Below the pieces are notes generated by a model. It ran no database searches, was not told the DNA's origin, and saw only the letters and a program-made list of their open reading frames with translations. Shown in pieces: positions 32,387-40,790 of a DNA stretch of 64,000 nucleotides. The stretch's first letter is position 1. Each line of letters opens with the position of its first letter. The DNA is from Comamonas piscis (GTDB lineage: Bacteria > Pseudomonadota > Gammaproteobacteria > Burkholderiales > Burkholderiaceae_C), in assembly GCF_014109725.1 (NCBI RefSeq), contig NZ_CP058554.1, positions 930,001-994,000 on the forward strand. Reading direction: 5' to 3'. The position numbers and the translations under genes are program-made.

Positions 32387-33892
32387 TTAAAACCGTGGCA
32401 AATCCGGATGCGACAGCTTGCCCGCGCGCACCAGCATCTTGCCGTACTCGGCGCAGCGGTTCAGGGTCGGGATCACCTTGCCGGGGTTCAGCGAGCCCTG
32501 CGGGTCAAACGCGGCTTTCAAGGCCAGCATCTGCGCATTCTCTTCAGCCGAGAACTGCACGCACATGCTGTTGAGTTTTTCCACGCCCACGCCATGCTCG
32601 CCGGTGACGGTGCCGCCCATGGCGACGCTGGTCTCCAGAATGTCGGCGCCAAACAGCTCGCAGCGGTGCAGCTGGTCGGGATCGTTGGCATCGAAGAGGA
32701 TGAGCGGGTGCAGATTGCCGTCGCCCGCATGGAAGACATTGGCGCAGCGCAGCTGGTACTTTTTCTCCATCTGCTGGATGGCGAGCAGGATATCGGCCAG
32801 GCGCTTGCGCGGAATGGTCGAGTCCATGCACATGTAGTCCGGGCTCATGCGGCCGCTCGCAGGAAAGGCGTTTTTGCGGCCGCTCCAAAAGCGCAGCCGT
32901 TCTTCTTCGTCTTGACTGATGCTGATGGCGGTGGCGCCGGCGGCGCGTAGCACCTGGCTCATATGCGCAACCTCTTCGGCCACCTCTTCGGGCGTGCCAT
33001 CGCTCTCGCAGAGCAAGATGGCTTCGGCGCTCAGGTCATAGCCGGCATGCACAAAGTCCTCGACGGCAGCGGTCATCGGCTTGTCCATCATCTCCAGCCC
33101 GGCGGGGATGATGCCGGCGGCAATCACTGCCGCTACCGCATCACCTGCTTTGCGCACATCGTCAAAGCTGGCCATGATGCAGCGCGCCAGCTGGGGCTTG
33201 GGGATCAGCTTGACCGTCACCTCGGTGGCCACGGCCAGCATGCCTTCGCTGCCAATCACCGCCGCCAGCAGGTCATAGCCCGGCACATCCAGCGCCTGGC
33301 TGCCAAACTCGATGGGCTCGCCCTCAACGGTAAAGCCCTTGATCTGCAGCACGTTGTGGACGGTAAGCCCGTATTTGAGGCAGTGCACACCGCCAGAGTT
33401 TTCCGCCACATTGCCGCCAATGGTGCAGGCAATCTGGCTCGATGGATCCGGCGCGTAATAGAGGCCATAGGGCGCTGCCGCATCGCTGATCGCCAGGTTG
33501 CGCACGCCGCATTGCACCACGGCGGTGCAGGCGGCCGGGTCGATGTGCAGGATCTGGTTAAAGCGCGCCATGGACAAGGTCACGCCCAGCGCAATCGGCA
33601 GCGCGCTGCCCGACAGCCCCGTTCCCGCGCCGCGTGCCACCACCGGCACCTGCAGCGCATGGCAGGCCTGCAGCACCGCCTGCACCTGGGCATAGGTCTC
33701 CGGCAGCGCCACCACCAGCGGGCGCTGGCGGTAGGCGGTCAGGCCATCGCATTCATAGGGGGTGGTGTCCTCGTCGTGCCACAGCAGGCAGTCGTCGGGC
33801 ACAACCTTGCGCAGGGCGGCCACCACTTCGCGCTGGCGTTCAGCGCGTTCGGTCGTGGCGGATGGGGACGTGGGGAGGTCAACCTGGCTCAT
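32387..33892 (-). CDS. glcD: GlcD-family FAD-linked oxidase (glycolate/D-lactate dehydrogenase subunit type)
   Basis: About 501 residues. The N-terminal FAD-binding PCMH domain has VARGAGTGLSGSALPI and GGNVAENSGGVHCLKYG; the C-terminal FAD-oxidase domain has NVFHAGDGNLHPLILFD and TVTGEHGVGVEK. This fits GlcD, which oxidises glycolate together with GlcE and GlcF. No glcE or glcF lies next to it, so it either works with subunits encoded elsewhere or is a stand-alone D-2-hydroxyacid dehydrogenase. ATG 33892 is taken; an in-frame ATG at 33901 adds three residues. Confidence 0.85.
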   Translation of the reverse strand: MSQVDLPTSPSATTERAERQREVVAALRKVVPDDCLLWHDEDTTPYECDGLTAYRQRPLVVALPETYAQVQAVLQACHALQVPVVARGAGTGLSGSALPIALGVTLSMARFNQILHIDPAACTAVVQCGVRNLAISDAAAPYGLYYAPDPSSQIACTIGGNVAENSGGVHCLKYGLTVHNVLQIKGFTVEGEPIEFGSQALDVPGYDLLAAVIGSEGMLAVATEVTVKLIPKPQLARCIMASFDDVRKAGDAVAAVIAAGIIPAGLEMMDKPMTAAVEDFVHAGYDLSAEAILLCESDGTPEEVAEEVAHMSQVLRAAGATAISISQDEEERLRFWSGRKNAFPASGRMSPDYMCMDSTIPRKRLADILLAIQQMEKKYQLRCANVFHAGDGNLHPLILFDANDPDQLHRCELFGADILETSVAMGGTVTGEHGVGVEKLNSMCVQFSAEENAQMLALKAAFDPQGSLNPGKVIPTLNRCAEYGKMLVRAGKLSHPDLPRF

Positions 33893-33968
33893 AGCCCCCA
33901 CTGTAGCAAGTTGCGGGCAGCGCGCAGGTCACCGGGGCAACCGCCGGCAGGCAGCGCCCCTGGCTGGA

Positions 33969-34814
33969 TCAGCGGAAGATGACGGTCTTGTGGCCGTTCA
34001 TCAGCACGCGGTGCTCGCTGTGCCACTTCACCGCGCGGGCCAGCACCTGGCTCTCGGTGTCCTGGCCCCGGGCGGTCAGGTCGTCCACCGTGTCGGTGTG
34101 GTAGGCGCGGGCCACGTCCTGCTCGATGATCGGGCCTTCGTCGAGGTCGGCCGTCACATAGTGGGCGGTGGCGCCAATCAGCTTCACGCCCCGGTCATGC
34201 GCCTGGTAGTAAGGCTTGGCACCCTTGAAGCTCGGCAAAAAGCTGTGGTGGATATTGATCGCACGGCCCGACAGCTTGCTGCACAGGTCGTTGGACAGCA
34301 CTTGCATGTAACGCGCCAGCACCACCAGCTCAGCGCCTTCGGCCTCGATGATCTCGAACTGCTTGGCCTCGGCCTGGGCCTTGGTGGCCGCCGTCACCGG
34401 AATGTGGTGGAAGGGGATGTTGTAGCTGGCCGCCAGTTGGTAGAAGTCGCGGTGGTTGCTGACGATGGCGCGGATGTCGATCGGCAGCAGGCCTTCCTTC
34501 CAGCGGAACAGCAGGTCGTTCAGGCAGTGGCCCTGGCGGCTGACCATGATGACGGTCTTGATCTTTTCTTCGGCTGCATGCAGGCGCCAGTGCATCTCGA
34601 AAGGGAGGGCAAACGCTTCCAGGTCCTCCCGCAGCTGGGCGGCTGGCCCGGCATTGGCAAAGCGCACGCGCATAAAGAACAGGCCGGTGGCCGGATCGTT
34701 GAACTGGCCGGCTTCTTCGATATTGCTGTCATGGTCCAGCAAAAAGCCCGATACCGCGTGGACCAGCCCTCGGCGATCAGGGCACGAGAGAGTGAGGATG
34801 TAAGCATTGGTCAT
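33969..34814 (-). CDS. purU: PurU, formyltetrahydrofolate deformylase
   Basis: A 281-residue hydrolase that releases formate from 10-formyl-THF, balancing one-carbon pools. The N-terminal ACT domain starts ILTLSCPDRRGLVHAVSGF (about 5-23); the formyltransferase-fold domain has VSNHRDFYQLAASYNIPFHH, the catalytic INIHHSFLPSFKGAKPY (Asn and His) and ATAHYVTADLDEGPIIEQD (Asp). ATG 34814 gives the correct N-terminus; the frame is open to 34916 through a repeat element. Divergent from nrdJ across about 660 bp. Confidence 0.94.
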   Translation of the reverse strand: MTNAYILTLSCPDRRGLVHAVSGFLLDHDSNIEEAGQFNDPATGLFFMRVRFANAGPAAQLREDLEAFALPFEMHWRLHAAEEKIKTVIMVSRQGHCLNDLLFRWKEGLLPIDIRAIVSNHRDFYQLAASYNIPFHHIPVTAATKAQAEAKQFEIIEAEGAELVVLARYMQVLSNDLCSKLSGRAINIHHSFLPSFKGAKPYYQAHDRGVKLIGATAHYVTADLDEGPIIEQDVARAYHTDTVDDLTARGQDTESQVLARAVKWHSEHRVLMNGHKTVIFR

Positions 34815-34868
34815 AAGCCTGCCATTGTCGCAGTTTGGCCAGGGATCGTCTGGAAAACCCTCGCCTGA

Positions 34869-34974
34869 GGGATGGACGCGGATCGGGATGAGGCGCAAGG
34901 CGTCTTTTGCAGTCAATAGCGAGCTATTGACAAGGAAGACAACGCAGCGGATCGCCCGAGTCCGCGTTCAGCCC
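34869..34974. repeat. Long imperfect palindrome, putative dispersed extragenic repeat
   Basis: A 106-nt near-palindrome. The centre is GTCAATAGC-GA-GCTATTGAC (34912-34931). The outer arms also match: GGGATGGACGCGGATCGGG on the left, and on the right the complement GGGCTGAACGCGGACTCGGG, with small mismatches. It could form one long hairpin. The design (unique centre, degenerate arms, intergenic position) is that of an extragenic repeat or miniature element, but copy number cannot be judged from one window. Confidence 0.6.
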
Positions 34975-35276
34975 ACGGCAGGGAGTTTTGCATACGGTCC
35001 CAAGGGCTTGCCCTGTCAGGGTTTGGTTTTTTGTAGGGGTAGAAGCAGCCGCTGGTTTTGTAAATAAACGTCAGAAGTATTTATTTATTGTTTTGTGGTG
35101 CTGCCGTAGTCATCTGCAGAAAATGCCGAGAAATCAACGATTTTCTCCCCTGCTGTGCTGCAGCATCGCATGCCATCGGCTGCGAGCTTGCCGCCTGCAG
35201 AGCCGCTTTCCGTGGCGCTTGCCGGCTGTTTTTTGTCCGTAGATTGCGGCCATACAACAAGGGTGGTTTTGGTGGT

Positions 35277-35320
35277 TTGCAAGCCTGGCATTTGGGGTTA
35301 GATTGGGGTTTGGCTTGCAA
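35277..35320. repeat. 9-bp inverted repeat in the nrdJ leader
   Basis: TTGCAAGCC (35277-35285) and GGCTTGCAA (35312-35320) are perfect inverted copies with a 26-nt spacer, about 157 bp before the nrdJ ATG. It may be a protein-binding site or a leader RNA stem. Confidence 0.45.
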
Positions 35321-35476
35321 GCTCAGCGAAGTTTGTATCAGCCTATCGATTTCACCAAAACCTGCCATGGCCTCCGCCTGCGCCTAAAGCCGCGGGTGTG
35401 CGGCGTTCGGGTGTTGTGCGCGGCTGCTTGCCGCCCGAGCCCGCCTGCGCAGGACTGATTTTTGAGGACAGACTCC

Positions 35477-37945
35477 ATGAAACGCGACAACATCACCCCT
35501 TCTCCCGAGGCCATCAGCGGCCAGGCTCCCCAGGCCATCAGCCTGGATGTCCTCAAGGAGAAGTACTTCAAGGGTGATGAGTCGAGCATCGAGGACCTGT
35601 ACAGCCGCGTCGCACGCGCGCTGGCCTCGGTAGAAAAACCCGAGCTGCAGGCCGAGTGGGAAGCCAAGTTCTACACCAACCTGCATGCCGGCGCGATTGG
35701 CGCGGGCCGCATCATGTCCGCCGCAGGCACCGACATCCAGGCCACCTTGATCAACTGCTTTGTGCAGCCGGTGGGCGACTGCATCCAGGGCTTTGACGAC
35801 GAAGGCTACCCCGGCATTTACGAGGCGCTGCGCGAAGCGGCGGAGACCATGCGGCGCGGCGGTGGTGTGGGCTATGACTTCTCGCGCATCCGCCCCCGGG
35901 GAGCTGAAGTCAAAGGCACGGCCTCGATGGCCTCGGGCCCTTGCAGCTATATCAATGTGTTTGACCAGAGCTGCTCGACCGTCGAATCGGCCGGCGCCCG
36001 CCGTGGCGCGCAGATGGGCGTGCTGCGCATCGACCACCCGGATGTGATGGAGTTCATTACCGCCAAGCGCACACCGGGCCGCTGGAACAACTTCAATGTG
36101 TCCGTCGGCGTGCCCGATGCCTTTATGCAAGCCGTGGTGGACGGTGCCGATTGGCAGCTGGTACACAGCGGCAAGCCCAATGCCAAGCTGCGGGCCGAAG
36201 GTGCCGTGCAGCGGGCGGACGGCAAGTGGGTTTACAAAACGGTGCCTGCCCAGGTGATGTGGGACACGATCATGGCCTCGACCTATGATTTTGCCGAGCC
36301 GGGCATTCTCTTCCTCGACCATATCAACGACGACAACAACCTGCGCTACTGCGAGCGCATTGCCGCCACCAACCCCTGCGGCGAGCAGCCCCTGCCATCC
36401 TACGGCTGCTGCGATCTGGGCCCCATCATCCTGACCCGCTTTGTGCGCAACCCCTTTGGCTTTGGTGGGCTGCCGAGCTTTGATTTTGAGAGCTTTGAGC
36501 AAGTGGTCGCCACCCAGGTGCGTGCGCTCGACAATGTGCTGGACGCCACCTTCTGGCCGCTGGAGCAGCAGCGCGAGGAATCGGCCGCCAAGCGCCGCAT
36601 CGGCGTGGGCTTTACCGGCATGGGCAATACCTTGACCATGCTGACCCTGCGCTACTCCGACCAGGAAGGCCGTGACATGGCCAAGCGCATTGCCGAGTGC
36701 ATGCGCGATGCGTCCTACCGCGCCTCGGTCGGCCTGGCCAAAGAAAAGGGCGCCTTCCCCAAGTTCGATGCCAAGGGCTACCTGGACAAGGGCACCTTTG
36801 CCAGCCGCCTGCCCCAGGACATCCAGGACGACATCAAAAAACACGGCATCCGCAACAGCCACTTGCTGTCGATTGCGCCCACCGGCACCGTGTCGCTGGC
36901 CTTTGCCGACAATGCCTCGAACGGCATCGAGCCGGCTTTCTCGTGGACCTACACCCGCAACAAGCGCGAGGCCGATGGCAGCAAGAGCCAGTACCAGGTC
37001 GAAGACCACAGCTGGCGCCTGTACCGCGAGCTGGGCGGCGATGTGGAGCAGCTGCCGGCTTATTTTGTCTCGGCGCTGGAGATGTCGGCCACCGAGCATT
37101 TGGCGATGATGGAGACGGTGCAGCCCTATGTGGACACCGCCATCTCCAAGACGGTGAACATCCCCGCCGACTACCCGTATGAAGACTTCAAGAACCTGTA
37201 CCTGCAGGCCTGGCGCGCCAATTTGAAGGGCTTGGCCACTTACCGCCCCAACAGCATTCTGGGTGCGGTGCTGGAGACCACGCCGGTCGCCAAGGCCGAG
37301 ACCCCGGCGGCTGAGCCCGCTGCGGCGGCTGCCGCTGCGCTCGACCCGATGAAGCTGGTGATCGAGCGCCGCCCCGAGGGCGAGCTCAGCGCCGTCGCCG
37401 ACAAGGTGGAGTACTGGACCCAGGAGGGCCAGCAGCGGCTCTACATCATCGTGTCCTTTTTGCCGGTGCCCAGTGCCGATGGCAAAAGCATGGTGGACCG
37501 CGCGGTGGAGTTCTTCATGCCCGTGGGCCAGAACGGCGAATCGCAGCAATGGATTACCTCCAGCATGCGCCTGCTGTCGCTGGCGGCGCGCGGTGGTTTT
37601 CTGGAGCGTGCATTGGCCGACATGCGCAAGGTTGCCTGGGACCGCGGCCCCGTGCGCCTGGGTACCTACCAGCGCGCTGACGGCACCCATGTCCCGATGT
37701 GGCATGACTCGGAAGTCTCTGCGATCGCCTATGCGGTGCAACAGATTCTGGAGCGCCGCCGCCAGCAAAACCTGCCCGGCATCAGCAGTTCAACCTTGAC
37801 CCCTCCGGTGCCTGCGCCGGTGGTGAGCCAGGCCCTGCAGACCATGGCCGGCAAGAAGTGCAATGAATGCGGCGCCCATGCGGTAATCCGCAAGGATGGC
37901 TGTGAGTACTGCACCTCCTGCGGCGCCGTAGGGTCTTGCGGTTAA
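35477..37945 (+). CDS. nrdJ: NrdJ, adenosylcobalamin-dependent class II ribonucleotide reductase
   Basis: An 822-residue class II enzyme that reduces ribonucleotides for DNA synthesis using coenzyme B12 and needs no oxygen. Visible: first redox cysteine in LINCFVQP (Cys94), active-site NPCGEQPLPSYGCCDLG (Asn299, Cys301, Glu303), TGTVSLAFADNASNGIEPAF, an Ala-rich insertion (about 605-622) and a C-terminal zinc-ribbon-like tail with five or more cysteines (CNECGAHAV, CEYCTSCGAVGSC) used to re-reduce the active site. ATG 35477 follows a GAGGA site. No nrdA/nrdB is in the window. Confidence 0.94.
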   Translation: MKRDNITPSPEAISGQAPQAISLDVLKEKYFKGDESSIEDLYSRVARALASVEKPELQAEWEAKFYTNLHAGAIGAGRIMSAAGTDIQATLINCFVQPVGDCIQGFDDEGYPGIYEALREAAETMRRGGGVGYDFSRIRPRGAEVKGTASMASGPCSYINVFDQSCSTVESAGARRGAQMGVLRIDHPDVMEFITAKRTPGRWNNFNVSVGVPDAFMQAVVDGADWQLVHSGKPNAKLRAEGAVQRADGKWVYKTVPAQVMWDTIMASTYDFAEPGILFLDHINDDNNLRYCERIAATNPCGEQPLPSYGCCDLGPIILTRFVRNPFGFGGLPSFDFESFEQVVATQVRALDNVLDATFWPLEQQREESAAKRRIGVGFTGMGNTLTMLTLRYSDQEGRDMAKRIAECMRDASYRASVGLAKEKGAFPKFDAKGYLDKGTFASRLPQDIQDDIKKHGIRNSHLLSIAPTGTVSLAFADNASNGIEPAFSWTYTRNKREADGSKSQYQVEDHSWRLYRELGGDVEQLPAYFVSALEMSATEHLAMMETVQPYVDTAISKTVNIPADYPYEDFKNLYLQAWRANLKGLATYRPNSILGAVLETTPVAKAETPAAEPAAAAAAALDPMKLVIERRPEGELSAVADKVEYWTQEGQQRLYIIVSFLPVPSADGKSMVDRAVEFFMPVGQNGESQQWITSSMRLLSLAARGGFLERALADMRKVAWDRGPVRLGTYQRADGTHVPMWHDSEVSAIAYAVQQILERRRQQNLPGISSSTLTPPVPAPVVSQALQTMAGKKCNECGAHAVIRKDGCEYCTSCGAVGSCG

Positions 37946-38049
37946 GCCGGCGCTGAACACCGCGCTTTTCGCCTGACAAAAACGCCCGTGTCGCAAGACC
38001 GAGCGTTGTCGTTGGTGGGCGCTGCTTTACCCGACGCAGCCTCAAGCGA

Positions 38050-38436
38050 TCAGCGCGGTGCAGCCGCCTGCGCAAATACCTCCTTGGCCACAAACAAGCC
38101 GTTGAGTGCCGCCGGAAAGCCCGCATACACGGCCATCTGCATGATGGTTTCCACGACTTCCTCCTGACTGCAGCCCACATTCAGCGCCGCCTGGATATGC
38201 ACTTTCAACTGCGGCGCGGCATGGCCCAGGGCGGTGAGGGCGGCCACGGTCGCAATCTCCCGGCTTTTCAGGTCCAGCCCGGGGCGGCTGTAGATGTCGC
38301 CAAAGGGGAATTCGATCAGGTAGTCCGCAAAGTCGGGCGCGATATTGGCCAGGCTGGCCACGACCTGTTCGCCGGCATGGCCATCAATTTCGCGCAGCTT
38401 GTCCATGCCACGTTGGTAGCGGGTGGTGTCAGTCAT
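38050..38436 (-). CDS. Carboxymuconolactone decarboxylase family protein
   Basis: A 128-residue AhpD/CMD-fold protein. It has the family core SREIATVAALTALGHAAPQLKVH followed by AALNVGCSQEEVVETIMQMA (single Cys plus Glu, as in gamma-carboxymuconolactone decarboxylases, not the CxxC of AhpD). ATG 38436 lies inside the end of the MerR regulator gene (8-bp overlap), so the two are co-translated and the regulator probably controls this enzyme. Substrate unknown. Confidence 0.85.
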   Translation of the reverse strand: MTDTTRYQRGMDKLREIDGHAGEQVVASLANIAPDFADYLIEFPFGDIYSRPGLDLKSREIATVAALTALGHAAPQLKVHIQAALNVGCSQEEVVETIMQMAVYAGFPAALNGLFVAKEVFAQAAAPR

Positions 38437-38845
38437 GGTGCAGGTCCTTGTTGGCGGTGGTGTGCGGGGCGGGGGAGGCGCTGGCTTCCAGCGCTTGGTA
38501 GTGGGCAATCTTGGCTTGCAGCGCCTGGGCGGCTTGCTGCATGGCTGCAATCTCTGCCTGCACCTCCGCCAGGTGGGTTTGCAGCATCTGGCGCCGGGCG
38601 GGCACGCTGGCATCGCCCGCGCTGCGCAGCTGGGCAAACTGGCGCATCTTCTGGATGGGCATGCGGGTGGTGCGCAGGCGGGTCAGAAAGGCAAGCCAGG
38701 CCAGATCGGCTGCGGCATAGCGGCGCTGGCCGCCGGCCGCGCGCGGCACGGCGGCAATCAGGCCGATGCGTTCGTAATAGCGCAAGGTATGGGCGCTCAG
38801 CCCCGTGCGTTGGGCTGCTTCTTCAATGCTGAGGGGTGGTTCCAT
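38429..38845 (-). CDS. MerR-family transcriptional regulator
   Basis: A 138-residue regulator. The N-terminal winged helix reads SIEEAAQRTGLSAHTLRYYERIGLI; the RYYERIGLI turn is diagnostic of MerR. It is followed by a long coiled-coil dimerisation helix (about 75-125). No metal-binding cysteine pattern is visible in the C-terminal part, so it is more likely an organic-ligand or redox sensor than a metal sensor. ATG 38845 is preferred to 38872. Overlaps the decarboxylase-family gene downstream. Confidence 0.88.
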   Translation of the reverse strand: MEPPLSIEEAAQRTGLSAHTLRYYERIGLIAAVPRAAGGQRRYAAADLAWLAFLTRLRTTRMPIQKMRQFAQLRSAGDASVPARRQMLQTHLAEVQAEIAAMQQAAQALQAKIAHYQALEASASPAPHTTANKDLHHD

Positions 38846-38972
38846 GCAGCCATTGTCAAAGTTAGAGTGCACTCTAAGTCAAGCGTCACTAACGCTTTTA
38901 GGCAAAAAAAAGCTGTCTGCGCCTGGAGGGTACGCAAACAGCTGGGATGGGGGTGGGGGTGTCGTGCGGGGT

Positions 38973-39278
38973 TCAGTGCACGATCACCGGTTGTTGAGCC
39001 AGGCCGGTGTAGCGGTCCAGCGTGGCCTCGACTTCTTCTTCCGTCGGTGCATTGGCTTGCCAAGCCTGGATTTGGTGGTGGAACATTTCTGCCCAGGCGC
39101 CATCCAGGTACAGCTCTTTGCCGCTGCGCTTGTCCACAATCTCAAAACCCTGGCGCTGCAGGTGGCGCAGCGGTTCGGTCACGGTGGGGCTGGTGACGGA
39201 AGCACCATCCTCGGACAGGGGCAGTTCGGGCGTTAGGTGCAACACCACAAAAGAGTCCGAGTCATAAATCATTTGCAT
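38973..39278 (-). CDS. DUF3567 family protein
   Basis: A 101-residue protein beginning MQMIYDSDSFVVLHL and ending RYTGLAQQPVIVH. The core FEIVDKRSGKELYLDGAWAEMFHHQI and SPTEEEIDDYIDRF-like ending (APTEEEVEATLDRYTGL) match DUF3567 proteins of Burkholderiales, whose function is not known. It has one of the strongest ribosome-binding sites here, AAGGAGG, 6 bp before ATG 39278, suggesting high expression. An in-frame ATG at 39377 is rejected. Confidence 0.78.
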   Translation of the reverse strand: MQMIYDSDSFVVLHLTPELPLSEDGASVTSPTVTEPLRHLQRQGFEIVDKRSGKELYLDGAWAEMFHHQIQAWQANAPTEEEVEATLDRYTGLAQQPVIVH

Positions 39279-39476
39279 GATGTTCCTCCTTGTGAAGTGC
39301 AGGTGGTGGCAGTTTGCAGATTTGCAAGCTTGCGTCCACAGAACGGTTGTAGCAGGTTTTGATGGCATTCCTGGCAAATGCAGGCGTTTTTACGGCCAAA
39401 CGTCGCAAATCAGGGACGTTGGGCAAAGGCCTTGTCGTACAAGGCGGCACGGTGCGCAGTGAAGTGCGAGCAGGGC

Positions 39477-40742
39477 TCAGCGACCTTCTACTTTGGCAGC
39501 CTGCAGCTGCAGGTCGGCGAAATCGCCGTTGGACTGCGACAGCCTGATGCGCACCGGCAGGTACTGCATGGCGGGCGCCAGCCAGAGGTGGGCGCTCTGG
39601 TCCTGGCCTTTGCGGGGTTGGCGGGTCAGGCGCAGGGTGGGGGTCGGGCCGGCTGGCAAATCCAGCGTTTCGGGGCCATCCACCACGAAGGTCCAGACCT
39701 CCATGCTGCGCGCGCTGGTCACATTGATGGCCACGGTGCTGCCCTCCACGTAACGCTCGGGGTTCGCAGACACCATGCTCGACAGCTGCAAAAAGATCGA
39801 CAGACGGTCCTGCACGCCGGCGCTGATGGTCTGGGGCTCATCGCCATCGCTGTAGCGGATGCGGTTGCCGGCGGTATCCAGCGCGGCACTGCGCTCTTTG
39901 CGGGCCTTGTCGACAAAGCGCTCGGGCGCCAGCCCGTAGGGGGTGATCTGGCCGCTGCTGGTCTGGCTGCGGCTGCCCATCAAAAAGGCGGACACCTCCT
40001 GCTCGGCCTGGTAACGCTGGCCATCGGTCTTGAACGTCAGCTGCGCCTTGGCCGAATACTGGAAGCCCTTGGCCGAGCCTTTGGCCTGAAACTGCAGCTG
40101 CGCTGACGGCGGCAGCTTGATCGCGGGCATGGGGCCGGCATAGCCGGGGCTGCCAATGCCTATCGGGGCTGCGGGTTCGCTGGCGCTGGCTACCTCCGCC
40201 TCGGTCTTGGCCTCCGCTGCGGGCGCATGGGGGGCGGCGCTGGCGTCTTCCTGGGCTGCCATGGCATGGAGCGGTTGCAGATCGGCCGCAGAGCCGGGGA
40301 TGGGCTCCGGCGTGGGCGCTGGGCTGGCTTCGCCGGATGCGAGCAGCTGGTCCAGCGCCGAGGGGGCGGCGGGTGCAGCTTCGGCCTCTACCGGGGGCGC
40401 GGCTTCTGAGGCGGCAGGTTTTTCGGCCAAACCTTCCCGGAACTTGGGGCCCACGCTCGCGCGGCTGGTCGGTGACTGCTCTGGCGGCGCTTTTTGGATC
40501 TGGGGCCGGGGGGCAATTGGGGCTGCTTGCGCCACGCTGGGCCGGGAGGCGGGAGTGGGTGCGGGCGGCACGGCTGCAGGGGGCGGGGGTGTGATCTGGC
40601 GCACCTCAAAGCGCAGTTCCTTGGGGGTGCTGCCGGTGATGCGGGCCTTTCTCAGCGCCTCCTGCATGCCGGGCCAGGCCAGCAGTAGCCCATGGGCCGC
40701 CAGCACGGCAAAGGTCAGCAAGAGAAGGGGGCGTTGGCGCAT
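39477..40742 (-). CDS. Membrane-anchored DUF3108 domain protein
   Basis: A 421-residue protein with an N-terminal membrane segment (RPLLLLTFAVLAAHGLLLAW), a long Pro/Ala/Glu-rich linker (about 45-190) and a C-terminal beta-rich DUF3108 domain (about 200-415: AKGFQYSAKAQLTFKTDGQRYQ, then QDRLSIFLQLSSMV and MEVWTFVVDGPETLDLPAG). The linker makes it TonB-like in shape, reaching from the inner membrane into the periplasm. DUF3108 function is unknown. ATG 40742 is used; 40778 is in frame. Confidence 0.75.
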   Translation of the reverse strand: MRQRPLLLLTFAVLAAHGLLLAWPGMQEALRKARITGSTPKELRFEVRQITPPPPAAVPPAPTPASRPSVAQAAPIAPRPQIQKAPPEQSPTSRASVGPKFREGLAEKPAASEAAPPVEAEAAPAAPSALDQLLASGEASPAPTPEPIPGSAADLQPLHAMAAQEDASAAPHAPAAEAKTEAEVASASEPAAPIGIGSPGYAGPMPAIKLPPSAQLQFQAKGSAKGFQYSAKAQLTFKTDGQRYQAEQEVSAFLMGSRSQTSSGQITPYGLAPERFVDKARKERSAALDTAGNRIRYSDGDEPQTISAGVQDRLSIFLQLSSMVSANPERYVEGSTVAINVTSARSMEVWTFVVDGPETLDLPAGPTPTLRLTRQPRKGQDQSAHLWLAPAMQYLPVRIRLSQSNGDFADLQLQAAKVEGR

Positions 40743-40790
40743 GAGAGGCTCAGTGTAGTGCCTGCTTTGCAGGCCCACAGGGCGGCTGGA

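Larger units (their letters stand above)
34815..35476. other. 662-bp intergenic region between purU and nrdJ
   Basis: No convincing gene lies here. It holds the long imperfect palindrome at 34869-34974, an AT-rich stretch at about 35055-35100 likely to carry promoter elements, a bulged stem (GAGAAATC 35128-35135 with GATTTTCTC 35139-35147) and a 9-bp inverted repeat (TTGCAAGCC 35277-35285, GGCTTGCAA 35312-35320). AAAACCTGCC at about 35358-35367 recalls part of a B12 box, but the remaining cobalamin-riboswitch blocks are not found. The nrdJ leader is therefore long, structured and unexplained. Confidence 0.6.

Noticed and set aside
35350..35380. A partial B12-box-like AAAACCTGCC suggesting a cobalamin riboswitch for nrdJ
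   Set aside because: Only about half of the box matches, and the other conserved riboswitch blocks (GCCACTG- and GGGAAGG-like) are not found in the leader.
37946..38049. Possible terminator between nrdJ and the decarboxylase-family gene
   Set aside because: An ACGCCC/GGGCG pairing next to a T-run exists on the minus strand, but the loop is over 25 nt and partly unpaired.
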